A DNA stretch of 64,000 bases, from positions 1,736,001 to 1,800,000 of the forward strand of contig OY764868.1 of the NCBI GenBank assembly GCA_963668545.1. Reading direction: 5' to 3'. The translations under genes were made by a program, and so were the position numbers. The notes under the pieces are model-generated. The model was not told the origin of the DNA, did not search any database, and worked only from the letters and a program-made list of their open reading frames with translations. This DNA is from G963662265 sp963668545. GTDB lineage: Bacteria > Spirochaetota > Spirochaetia > CADAEX01. Shown here piece by piece: positions 25,159-33,338 of the stretch. Position 1 is the stretch's first letter. Every line of letters starts with the position of its first letter.

Positions 25159-26102
25159 CTGTACTTATTCCCCTTTTCAAGTGCATTTTTAAGGTCTTTT
25201 TTCATTTCAAGAGCAGCTTCTTCCGTATATTTTCTGTAATTTCGCCCATCTCCTTTTTTTATCCATGAATAGATAATACCCCGTGACGAATTTACAACAG
25301 CGCCTCTGCCGTCCGGATTGAAGCAGTTTACAGCTGCATCTGCAGTTCCTCCCTGGGCCCCGTATCCTGGTACAAGGAAAATGCTGTCTTTCATTTTCCT
25401 TCTCAGTATTTCCGCTTCTTCAGGGAAAGTGGCTCCCACAACAGCACCTGCAGAGCTGTAGCCCTCTTCACCGATCAGGGTTTTCCCCCATGAAGATACA
25501 AGACTTCCCATAATTTCATAGTTTTTCCCGTTATATGTATCAATACACTGAAACTCTTCAGAACCCCTGTTTGAAGTTTTAACAAGTATAAAGACACCTT
25601 TCCCGTAAAGAGAACAGTTGTCAAGAAAAGGTTCTATACCGTCATATCCCAGATAACTGTTCACTGTGAGACAGTCAACGCCGAAAATCTCTTTTTCCAC
25701 ACTGCCAATCCTGACTTTTCCGAGAAATGCATCTGAATAGGCCCTGCATGTTGAACCTATGTCATTTCTCTTGGCGTCCCCTATAACGATAAGAGATTTT
25801 TCCCTTGCATATTCAACAGTTTCCCTGAAAGCCCTTATTCCGTGTTCCCCGAATACTTCGTAATATGCTATCTGGGGTTTTACCGCAGGTACAATGCTGC
25901 AGACAGAATCTATAATACCCCTGTTGAATTCCAGCACTGCTTCAGCAGCCGCTTCAGTATCGAAACCCGTTCCCCCGAGGTATTTTTCTGTTATATGAGG
26001 AGGTATCTTATCAAGGTCAGGATCAAGCCCGACTACAGAAGGGTTCTTTTTTTCATCAATAGCCCTTATAAGTCTGTCTGCAAAATTATTATTCAAAGCC
26101 AT
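25152..26102 (-). CDS. pyrF: Orotidine 5'-phosphate decarboxylase (type 2)
   Basis: Final step of UMP synthesis. From the ATG at 26102, which has GGGGGAG at good spacing, the protein has 316 residues; the in-frame start at 26141 has no comparable site. The catalytic Lys and Asp are in GDAKRNDIGST near residue 107. SVVGLDPDLDKIP near residue 22 and FLVPGYGAQGG near 225 are typical of the longer type 2 enzymes. It overlaps the upstream pyrE-like gene by 14 bases, so the last two UMP enzymes are made together. Confidence 0.93.
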   Translation of the reverse strand: MALNNNFADRLIRAIDEKKNPSVVGLDPDLDKIPPHITEKYLGGTGFDTEAAAEAVLEFNRGIIDSVCSIVPAVKPQIAYYEVFGEHGIRAFRETVEYAREKSLIVIGDAKRNDIGSTCRAYSDAFLGKVRIGSVEKEIFGVDCLTVNSYLGYDGIEPFLDNCSLYGKGVFILVKTSNRGSEEFQCIDTYNGKNYEIMGSLVSSWGKTLIGEEGYSSAGAVVGATFPEEAEILRRKMKDSIFLVPGYGAQGGTADAAVNCFNPDGRGAVVNSSRGIIYSWIKKGDGRNYRKYTEEAALEMKKDLKNALEKGNKYRW

Positions 26103-27354
26103 GTTTTCTCCCCCAGTTTTCAGGATCACTGTTCCAGTCAAGAGCTTTCTGCATCTCGCTGCTGTTTATATATTTAATTTCAGCGGCTGTTTCAATCAGT
26201 TTTGAAAATCCAGATACAGTATAAACACTGCATCTGTTTTCTTCAAAAAGTTTTCTGCTGCTTTCCATCTCGTAGGTAAAAATGGCAAGACAGTTATCTG
26301 CATTACCGTTTTTCTCCCTTACCATCTCTACTGCCCTGATAGCGCTTCCCCCCTTGCTTATAAGGTCCTCTACAATGAGAACACGCTTTCCCGATACCAT
26401 GTTTCCCTCGATTTCAGACATCTTTCCGGTATTACCTGTTTCAGATTTTATATAGATAAGGGGCTTTTTAAGTTTTTCAGCGATCATTACTGAATGGGGT
26501 ATCCCTGCAGTCGAGGTCCCCCCTATAATATCGATATTCTCCAATCCGATTTTTGTTTCTATAATATTTATCATGAAGCTGATTACTTTTTCCCATTTGT
26601 CAGGATAGGAAATCAGAAGCCTGTTGTCGCAGTAGATCGGGCTTAGTATTCCTGAAGCATATCGGTAGGGTTTTTCGACTGAAAGTGTTACTGCATTTAT
26701 TTCAAGCAGTATTTCAGCACCTTCCCTTCCCATATTACTTTCAAAAACATTTGCCCCGCTGCCTGAACCTGTCCCAAGCTTTCTTTCAATATCAGCATGG
26801 ACCAGTTTTTCTGATTTAAGTGTTTCCAAAAAATCATTCCTGTCAAAGAGGGATATTATAGGTATTCCGTTATATTCTCTTTCGTCAGTATAATTAAAAA
26901 CAGTCAGCACAGCCTTCACAGTTGCTCCTGCATCAGCAAGTGCATCAAAGGCAAAATCAATTTTTGATGCTGATGAATAATAATCTGTAAAAAGAACAGC
27001 CCTTTCACCCCCGGATATCCTTCCTTCTGTTTTATTCTGCTTTCCATGCTTTTTGTTGGTATTCCGGATATATACAAGTGGCTTTCCATAGCTGCTTCCT
27101 ATTATTACTGTAAAAGGTATACCTGAATGATCAGCTCCTGCCGCAAGATCAAAATCAAGTCCCTCCTTATCAATCAGGCGGCACAACTCCCCTTTTACAA
27201 ATTCCCTTTCCCCGGGATGGGAAAGGATACCATTGATATCGATAAAAAAGGGGGATTTTTCATTCTTATCAAGCTGTACCATGTCTTTAAAGTCAAAAAT
27301 AACATTATCTGTATTGAAATATTTTTTAATAATTTCAGTTTTATTTATTTTCAA
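26089..27354 (-). CDS. pyrE: Double-domain orotate phosphoribosyltransferase (PyrE-PyrE)
   Basis: Adds the ribose phosphate of PRPP to orotate, feeding the PyrF reaction. The 421-residue protein is two tandem PyrE domains, where the usual enzyme is about 200. The C-terminal copy (about residues 210-421) is canonical: GILSPIYCDNRLL, GGTSTAGIP and PRPP loop VLIVEDLISKGGSA. The N-terminal copy (1-200) keeps the pattern (FFIDINGIL, AAGADHSGIP, KKHGKQNKTEG) but the PRPP loop is degraded to VLFTDYYSSASKI, with one acidic residue and no GG. So one site should be active and one probably regulatory or structural. The repeat also resembles the two-subunit dimer of normal PyrE. Confidence 0.88.
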   Translation of the reverse strand: MKINKTEIIKKYFNTDNVIFDFKDMVQLDKNEKSPFFIDINGILSHPGEREFVKGELCRLIDKEGLDFDLAAGADHSGIPFTVIIGSSYGKPLVYIRNTNKKHGKQNKTEGRISGGERAVLFTDYYSSASKIDFAFDALADAGATVKAVLTVFNYTDEREYNGIPIISLFDRNDFLETLKSEKLVHADIERKLGTGSGSGANVFESNMGREGAEILLEINAVTLSVEKPYRYASGILSPIYCDNRLLISYPDKWEKVISFMINIIETKIGLENIDIIGGTSTAGIPHSVMIAEKLKKPLIYIKSETGNTGKMSEIEGNMVSGKRVLIVEDLISKGGSAIRAVEMVREKNGNADNCLAIFTYEMESSRKLFEENRCSVYTVSGFSKLIETAAEIKYINSSEMQKALDWNSDPENWGRKHGFE

Positions 27355-27404
27355 GATAATACTCCTGTCCTTTAATTGTTAAATGTTATTATTCCGCTTC
27401 TTAT

Positions 27405-28574
27405 TCATAACCTGAATCCTGCAAGCTTATCCACAACATGGGGGATATCTTCTTTTTCAATATTTCCAAGAGCAAGCCTTACTGCTCTTTTCTGGTCTGA
27501 ACCGAAACAGGTCCCGGGCAGTGATATTATGTTATCCCTTTCAATCATGGAATAGCATAATTCTTCAGCCCCTGTTTCCCCGCTATAATTCAGATATATG
27601 AAAAATGATCCGGATGATACGATTCTGAATATGGATTTTTTTTCACTGAAAAGATCAAGAAATAGATTCTTCTTTTCCCTCATATGAATTATCTTTTCAT
27701 TGAGCCATTCAGAACATTTTTCCATCCCGGTATATGCTGCGCTCTGTGCAAGGGAGGAGACACATATAATATTCGTGTCCTGTATTTTTATAAACTGTTT
27801 TATAAAATCCTCTGATGCAGTAATAAACCCTGCCCTCAGACCTGTTATACTGTATGTTTTGGAAAATGAATTGATACATACTGTTCTGGAATTCAGAAAA
27901 TTTTCAAGCCTTAGAACTGATCCCTGCTCAGGATAATCATCATGAAAATATGTATAGACCTCATCACTTACAAGGTAGATGTTTTTTGATCTGCAGAATT
28001 CATGAAGTTCTGTAATTTCCTCCATGCTGTACGATCTTCCGGTCGGATTGGAAGGATTGACAAATACAACAGCCCTGGTTTTTGAAGTTATATTCTTTTC
28101 AAGAAGATCATAACTGACTGAAAAATCATTTTCAGGATCAAGCGGTACTTCTACAGGAATTATTCCGTATGCTTTTATTGACATGTAATGGTTGAAATAA
28201 TATGGAGTGAAAATAATTATTTCATCTCCCGATTCTGCAATTACAGGAAGAATAGAATAGAAAGCATTATTTGCTCCTGATGTGACACATATATTTTCCA
28301 TTTCTGTATCAGAACCGAAGATGGAATTCACTTCCCGGGAAATTCTTTTCCTGAGAATGTCTGTTCCTTCATCCTTTGTATAAAAGGAGTACGAAGGGTT
28401 TGAAGTTTCCCTTTTCAAGGCATCTGTTATTTCATCAGGCGCCGGATAAGATGGTACGGCCTGGTTCAGGTTAATTACCGGTTTTGATCTGTCTATCCTT
28501 TTTTCAGCCTCAGCCTTGAATTTGACTATGGGAGGTTCAAAAATTTCAAGAATTCTTTCTGAAAATTTATCCAT
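27405..28574 (-). CDS. PLP-dependent aminotransferase, class I/II
   Basis: AspC-like fold type I aminotransferase of 389 residues. The PLP Lys is in SFSKTYSITGLRAGF near residue 235; the substrate-contact segment is FVNPSNPTGRSY, and SDEVYTYFHDD carries the PLP-binding Asp and Tyr. VRLALGN near the C-terminus contains the carboxylate-binding Arg. The substrate cannot be fixed: aspartate, branched-chain or methionine keto acids are possible. It is the first gene of the run towards pyrE, with a 50-base gap between. Confidence 0.85.
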   Translation of the reverse strand: MDKFSERILEIFEPPIVKFKAEAEKRIDRSKPVINLNQAVPSYPAPDEITDALKRETSNPSYSFYTKDEGTDILRKRISREVNSIFGSDTEMENICVTSGANNAFYSILPVIAESGDEIIIFTPYYFNHYMSIKAYGIIPVEVPLDPENDFSVSYDLLEKNITSKTRAVVFVNPSNPTGRSYSMEEITELHEFCRSKNIYLVSDEVYTYFHDDYPEQGSVLRLENFLNSRTVCINSFSKTYSITGLRAGFITASEDFIKQFIKIQDTNIICVSSLAQSAAYTGMEKCSEWLNEKIIHMREKKNLFLDLFSEKKSIFRIVSSGSFFIYLNYSGETGAEELCYSMIERDNIISLPGTCFGSDQKRAVRLALGNIEKEDIPHVVDKLAGFRL

Positions 28575-28692
28575 GGAAAAATAATATCAGATTATTTTTA
28601 TTTATTCCATCAAAGGGATATTTTTATGATGTAAAAATTGTTTATTGAAAGGTCTGAATGATAAAAATTGACTGATAAACAATTAGAATCAA

Positions 28693-28721
28693 TTGACATA
28701 AAAGTGTATTTAAAATAAATA
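28693..28721 (+). promoter_or_regulatory. Promoter directly before the cysteine-desulfurase-like gene (leaderless geometry)
   Basis: TTGACA (28693-28698), 17-base spacer, TAAATA (28716-28721), then five bases and the ATG at 28727. No Shine-Dalgarno precedes the ATG, so a leaderless mRNA is likely if this is the promoter. Confidence 0.5.
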
Positions 28722-28726
28722 TCCTT

Positions 28727-29938
28727 ATGGCCTGTAATTGTGAACGTAAAAAAAAGCTCCTGGCGAAAATAAAAAACAACTCCCTGCCTGAAACAGTTTA
28801 TATGGACTATAATGCGACCACACCTGTACTTAAGGAGAGCATGGCTGCTTTTGAAAAATCATGCAGAAATGCATGGGCAAATCCTTCCAGTTATCATCCG
28901 GCCGGTGTAAATGCATGGGAAGAAATGGACAGTTGCAGGCGCAGCATCGCCGCTTTTTTCGGGAAAAACCCTGACAGCTTCTATTTTTCATCATCAGGTT
29001 CCGAATCCCTTTTTGCAGGGATAATGGGACTTTACAAAAGCTATAAAAATTCCTTTTTTCTTACCACTGCTGTGGAGCATTCATCGGTTCTGAAAAATAT
29101 AACAGAACTTCCCAGACACAGATATGAAATCCTCAAAGTCACTGAGGAAGGAAGAGTCAACCTTACCACACTTGCCACTGTGACATCCGCAAACAGGGAT
29201 AAAAAAATCATATTTGTTTATTCACCTGTCAACCATGAAACAGGAGGAATACAGCCTGTAAGGGAAATTTATTCCAGAATAAAGAGTCTTGACGGTATTG
29301 TCTTTGCCGATGCTGTACAGGCTGTTCCCAGACTTCCCCTTAAAGAATGGCTTGACTTCTGCGACATGTTTGCAATGAGCAGCCATAAAATATATGCGCC
29401 GAAAGGATCAGGGCTTCTCTACAAGCCTGATTCAATAAGGATGGAACATTCAAGATGGGGGGGAAATCAGGAAAACGGTTATTTCCCGGGAACAGAGAAT
29501 ACACCTGGTATTGCGGCAATGGCTGAGGCTTTCACTTTACTGGGAAAAAACAGTGCGTCTGAATACAAAAGACTTAAAACTCTTACTGCCGAAGGAATAT
29601 CAATACTCAATAATCTCCCGTTCAGTATAGTTATTGAATCCCCTTCAATCAGGGTCCCGGGTGTACTCTGTCTTAGCTTCCCTGAAATATATGATATTGA
29701 AGATTTCATTGAATTTCTCATACACAACAATATATGTGTAAGCAGGTTCAGCGCCTGTTCTGATAATGTCAAGGGTATATCACAGGTACTTACAGCCATG
29801 GGAAGGCCTGAAGAACGGGCATCCAGGTCTCTCAGGCTGTCACTCGGCCTTTTCAGCAGGAGAGATGATTTTTTCAGGTTTTCTGAAGTGATAAAAAACT
29901 ACTTTGCAGAAAGAAACAGCAGATCAAATAAAAATTAG
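28727..29938 (+). CDS. Cysteine desulfurase-like PLP enzyme (IscS/NifS family)
   Basis: Fold type I PLP enzyme that takes sulfur from cysteine, or a close relative. The 403-residue protein has VYMDYNATTPVL near residue 24, the PLP Lys in SSHKIYAPKGSGLLY near 220, and a catalytic-loop Cys in RFSACSDNVKGISQVLTAMG. It is more divergent than housekeeping IscS, with an unusual basic N-terminus (MACNCERKKKLL) rich in Cys. No iscU or tRNA thiolation gene is adjacent, so its sulfur acceptor is unknown. No ribosome-binding site is visible. Confidence 0.82.
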   Translation: MACNCERKKKLLAKIKNNSLPETVYMDYNATTPVLKESMAAFEKSCRNAWANPSSYHPAGVNAWEEMDSCRRSIAAFFGKNPDSFYFSSSGSESLFAGIMGLYKSYKNSFFLTTAVEHSSVLKNITELPRHRYEILKVTEEGRVNLTTLATVTSANRDKKIIFVYSPVNHETGGIQPVREIYSRIKSLDGIVFADAVQAVPRLPLKEWLDFCDMFAMSSHKIYAPKGSGLLYKPDSIRMEHSRWGGNQENGYFPGTENTPGIAAMAEAFTLLGKNSASEYKRLKTLTAEGISILNNLPFSIVIESPSIRVPGVLCLSFPEIYDIEDFIEFLIHNNICVSRFSACSDNVKGISQVLTAMGRPEERASRSLRLSLGLFSRRDDFFRFSEVIKNYFAERNSRSNKN

Positions 29939-29947
29939 CATCCCTTA

Positions 29948-30880
29948 TCAGATAATCACCCCTTCCGGGTCCCTGTTTTCAAGTGCTTTCATGATGTTTA
30001 CATAAAAGAATGTGAATCTTTTCCTGTAAGAATTGTACAGGTCAGGCTCTCCGGCATTGTGGGGAGTCATGATAATGCTGCTGTAGTTTCTCAGCCTGCT
30101 GTCATGAGGCAGAGGTTCCTTCTTGAAAACATCAAGGGCTGCTCCGGCGATTTTCCCGCTGTCCAGTGCTCTGCAAAGGGCATCCTCATCCAGAAGAGAA
30201 CCCCTTGAAGTGTTAATAAAAAAAGCATTTTCTTTCATGATGGAGAACTCCCTGTCGGAAATCATGTTGAAATTGTTTTTATCAGCTGATGTATGAAGTG
30301 TTACAATATCAGATTCACAGAGCAGTTTTTCAAGTTTATCTGTAAATAATACCCCTTCCCGAAATCCCTTATCTGAATGTTCTGAAAAAACAGTTATCTT
30401 CATTCCCAGGACCTTTGCGATATCAGAGACCTTTTTTCCTATATTGCCGTAACCGATAATACCAATCCTGAGATCAGATAACGCTTTGCCGTCCTTTCTG
30501 ATGCTCCAGCCTTTTAACCTTATATCATTGTTGAGAATTTCAGTTCTCTTGAACCAGCTGAATATGAATGCAAATGCATGCTCAGCAACCTCAGCAGTAT
30601 TCACTGCCGGAGCATTCAGTACCCTTATCCCTTTTTCCCTGCATGCTTCCAAATCAACATTATCATAGCCTGCCCCGGTCTGTATTATTTTCAAACCTGG
30701 GACTTTATCCAGTAATTCCCTTTCAACAGCAGAATGTGAAGGTATAAGTATTTCTGTATTTTCCGGAATACTGAATCTTTTTTCAGTTTCTGCTGAATAT
30801 ATTTCCCAGTCAGGGGGAAACACCTCATTTATTATGGCTAGAACTTCTTCAGGGTATTTCTTTAATATTGTCATGTTCAT
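29948..30880 (-). CDS. D-isomer-specific 2-hydroxyacid dehydrogenase
   Basis: NAD-dependent dehydrogenase of the SerA/LdhA/glyoxylate reductase superfamily, 310 residues. The Rossmann motif is GIIGYGNIGKKV near residue 139. The catalytic Arg, Glu and His are in NTSRGSLLDEDAL, DVFKKEP and MTPHNAGE. IQTGAGYDNVDL and NAPAVNTAEVAEH are the substrate-domain signatures. There is no ACT domain, so it is not the feedback type of phosphoglycerate dehydrogenase. The substrate is unclear. It is convergent with the desulfurase-like gene, 9 bases between stop codons. Confidence 0.9.
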   Translation of the reverse strand: MNMTILKKYPEEVLAIINEVFPPDWEIYSAETEKRFSIPENTEILIPSHSAVERELLDKVPGLKIIQTGAGYDNVDLEACREKGIRVLNAPAVNTAEVAEHAFAFIFSWFKRTEILNNDIRLKGWSIRKDGKALSDLRIGIIGYGNIGKKVSDIAKVLGMKITVFSEHSDKGFREGVLFTDKLEKLLCESDIVTLHTSADKNNFNMISDREFSIMKENAFFINTSRGSLLDEDALCRALDSGKIAGAALDVFKKEPLPHDSRLRNYSSIIMTPHNAGEPDLYNSYRKRFTFFYVNIMKALENRDPEGVII

Positions 30881-31065
30881 AACTACAAATTACACCGGAT
30901 TCACTGATATGTCTTTGATTATTATATTTAATGATAATTTTATTTAACAGAATATCAATTGCAAGTGAATAATTCAAAATATATCAATAATATACGTTGT
31001 AAACTGAAAAATTTTATGGAATAATTTATATAAGTTTATTATCACAACTCCAAGGAGAAATTTTT

Positions 31066-31686
31066 ATGAAATTTAAAAAAACATCAAAAGTTTTTTTTAA
31101 AACTGCTGTCCTGCTTCTTACAGTTATAATTATGGCATCCTGTGCCTCAACAACGGTTAAAAGAACTGATTCAGATGAAGTTATTGACCTGAGCGGAAGG
31201 TGGAATGATACTGATTCACGTCTAGTTGCAGAGGAAATGGTTACAGATTCACTTTCAAGGCCATGGCTCACAGATTACATTGCTGCAAAGGGCTCAAAAC
31301 CGGTTCTGATAGTAGGTACAATAAGAAATAAAAGTTCTGAACATATTGAAACCGGGGTATTTATAAAGGATATTGAAAGAGAACTTATAAACAGCGGTAA
31401 AGTTACATTCGTAGCCAGCAAGATTGAACGGGATGAGATCAGGGAAGAAAGGAAGGACCAGCAGACATTTTCTACAATGGAAACTGTAAAAGACCTTGTT
31501 GCTGAAACAGGGGCTGACTTCATGATGATTGGACAGATTACATCAGTGACAGATGCAGTTGATGGCAAAAAAGTTGTTCTGTATCAGGTGGATATGGAAA
31601 TAATTAATCTGGAAAGCAATGAAAAAGTCTGGATAGGATCAAAAGAAGTAAAAAAATTCATAAAAAAATCAAAATCAAGCTGGTAG
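31066..31686 (+). CDS. LpoB-like outer-membrane lipoprotein (penicillin-binding protein activator)
   Basis: LpoB in Enterobacteria stimulates PBP1b from the outer membrane. This 206-residue protein has a basic N-terminus, a hydrophobic stretch and lipobox IIMASC. The family core follows: VIDLSGRWNDTDSRLVAEEMV, then PVLIVGTIRNKSSEHI, IKDIERELINSGKVTFVAS and GADFMMIGQITS. The motif set is that of the LpoB family (PF13036). A strong AAGGAG site precedes the ATG. The COG3014 lipoprotein follows 10 bases after the stop, a pairing seen elsewhere. Confidence 0.88.
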   Translation: MKFKKTSKVFFKTAVLLLTVIIMASCASTTVKRTDSDEVIDLSGRWNDTDSRLVAEEMVTDSLSRPWLTDYIAAKGSKPVLIVGTIRNKSSEHIETGVFIKDIERELINSGKVTFVASKIERDEIREERKDQQTFSTMETVKDLVAETGADFMMIGQITSVTDAVDGKKVVLYQVDMEIINLESNEKVWIGSKEVKKFIKKSKSSW

Positions 31687-31696
31687 ATAATTTCAG

Positions 31697-33109
31697 ATGG
31701 CTGAATTACTGAAACATTATATATTATACATAATCACTGCTGCGGCAGTGGTTATGTTTTCATCCTGCTCAACAACAATGACCAGACAGGACCAGTACCA
31801 GGATGCAGCGGAACATTACGCAAGCAGAAACTATGAAGTGGCAGCTGCAATAATAGAAGGCTACAGGGAAACAAGCTACAAGGAAAAAGACCGTGTACTT
31901 TTTTATCTGGATACTGGAATGCTGTACCATTACGCCGGAAAATATGAAAAAAGCAATGAAGCCCTCACACTTGCCGAACAGGGAATAGAAGAACTTTATA
32001 CAAAAAGCATTTCCAAAGCTATCGCATCCGGAGTGATTAATGACAATGCCCTTGATTACAGCGGAGAAGATTATGAGGATATTTATATAAATATCTTCAA
32101 AGCTCTTAACTATATAGCGCTGGAAGAAAGGGACAGTGCTCTTGTTGAAATCAGAAAGGTCCATATCAAACTCAACATACTTGAAGACAAATACAGGGAG
32201 ATGATTGAAGCCTACAATTCATCAGATAACCCTGAAGGGGAAATTGTTGCCAGAAAAAACCGTTTCCACAATGATGCGCTTGCCAGATACCTCGGACTGC
32301 TTCTCTACAGATCGGAAAACAGCTATGATGATGCAAGAATCGAGGGGAATGAAATAAACAAGGCTTTTCAGTTTCAGACTCAGCTTTACAGCTTTCCCCA
32401 GCCGGAGATTCCTCAGCTCAGGAAAGAGAACAGCAAGGCTAACCTGAGTGTCATCGCTTTTACAGGCAATTCCCCGCGCAAACTTGCAGAGACATTCTAT
32501 CTCCACACTACCAAGGATGTGGTCTGGATAGCTGCAACAAGCCAGGATACTGACTATGTAAAACATGTTGTAGGATTTGACAATATATATATGCCAGGTG
32601 TTGAAGGTGGTTTCCATTTTAAATTCCAGTACCCTAAAATGCATCTCATGGGAACAGTTGTTGATAGAATTGAGCTTGAAATTGACGGTACAGTTGTCAG
32701 GGAGCTTGATCTCATTGAGGAAATGGAAAAAATATCACACGAAATATACCTTATCAAACAGCCCTTTGTTATTGGTAAAACAATTCTGAGAACTGTTGCA
32801 AAAAATATTCTCAAGGAAAAAGCCAAGAAGGAAGCGGAGGCAAAGCTTGCCGGCGGAAACAGCTTTTTCGGCGGACTGATGGGTATTGCGGCAGATGTTG
32901 CAGTGGATGCAACAGAAAATGCAGATCTGAGAATATCTCCCTACTTTCCAGCGCGTGCCAGTGTTACAGATTTATCAGTTGAACCGGGTGAACACAGTAT
33001 AAGCATTAGATACTACAGCAACGGCAGCATGATTTTCAGGGATGACAAGGGTACAGTCACTCTTTCAGAAGACAGTTTCAATGTAATTGAATCATTTCTG
33101 CATCAGTAG
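31697..33109 (+). CDS. COG3014-family TPR lipoprotein
   Basis: Uncharacterised envelope lipoprotein, 470 residues. A signal peptide ends at a relaxed lipobox, VVMFSSC, acceptable for spirochaetes. Residues about 30-170 are TPR-like helices (YASRNYEVAAAIIEGY, GMLYHYAGKYEKSNEALTLAEQGIE). The rest is a beta-rich domain ending with a segment on oxidative surface sites such as EPGEHSISIRYY. COG3014 genes often neighbour LpoB-like lipoprotein genes in Gram-negatives, as here, which suggests a joint envelope role; the exact function is unknown. A terminator follows at 33134-33166. Confidence 0.8.
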   Translation: MAELLKHYILYIITAAAVVMFSSCSTTMTRQDQYQDAAEHYASRNYEVAAAIIEGYRETSYKEKDRVLFYLDTGMLYHYAGKYEKSNEALTLAEQGIEELYTKSISKAIASGVINDNALDYSGEDYEDIYINIFKALNYIALEERDSALVEIRKVHIKLNILEDKYREMIEAYNSSDNPEGEIVARKNRFHNDALARYLGLLLYRSENSYDDARIEGNEINKAFQFQTQLYSFPQPEIPQLRKENSKANLSVIAFTGNSPRKLAETFYLHTTKDVVWIAATSQDTDYVKHVVGFDNIYMPGVEGGFHFKFQYPKMHLMGTVVDRIELEIDGTVVRELDLIEEMEKISHEIYLIKQPFVIGKTILRTVAKNILKEKAKKEAEAKLAGGNSFFGGLMGIAADVAVDATENADLRISPYFPARASVTDLSVEPGEHSISIRYYSNGSMIFRDDKGTVTLSEDSFNVIESFLHQ

Positions 33110-33133
33110 AATTGTCTTGATCATAAAACAATT

Positions 33134-33166
33134 AAACCTGTATTAAATTCTTATACAGGTTTTTTT
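33134..33166 (+). terminator. Rho-independent terminator after the lpoB/COG3014 pair
   Basis: AAACCTGTAT (33134-33143) and ATACAGGTTT (33153-33162) form a 10-bp stem with a 9-base loop, followed by a T run. Confidence 0.85.
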
Positions 33167-33338
33167 ATGTGATCTTTTTAAATTTTCATATTGCTTTTAC
33201 CTTTTTTGATCTATTAATATAATATAAGTACTTTTTTGTATGATTAATTATATTCGTTTTCCGGCAAATAACTGTTAAACCTTTGCATTCAGTTTCAATA
33301 ATTCAGTTATTTGACAATATTTTTCAGCAGGGTAAAAA

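Noticed and set aside
33311..33336. TTGACA ... TAAAAA as promoter of the HD-GYP gene
   Set aside because: The -10 candidate would touch the ATG, leaving no room for a start site, and a CAGGG ribosome-binding site occupies the spacer.
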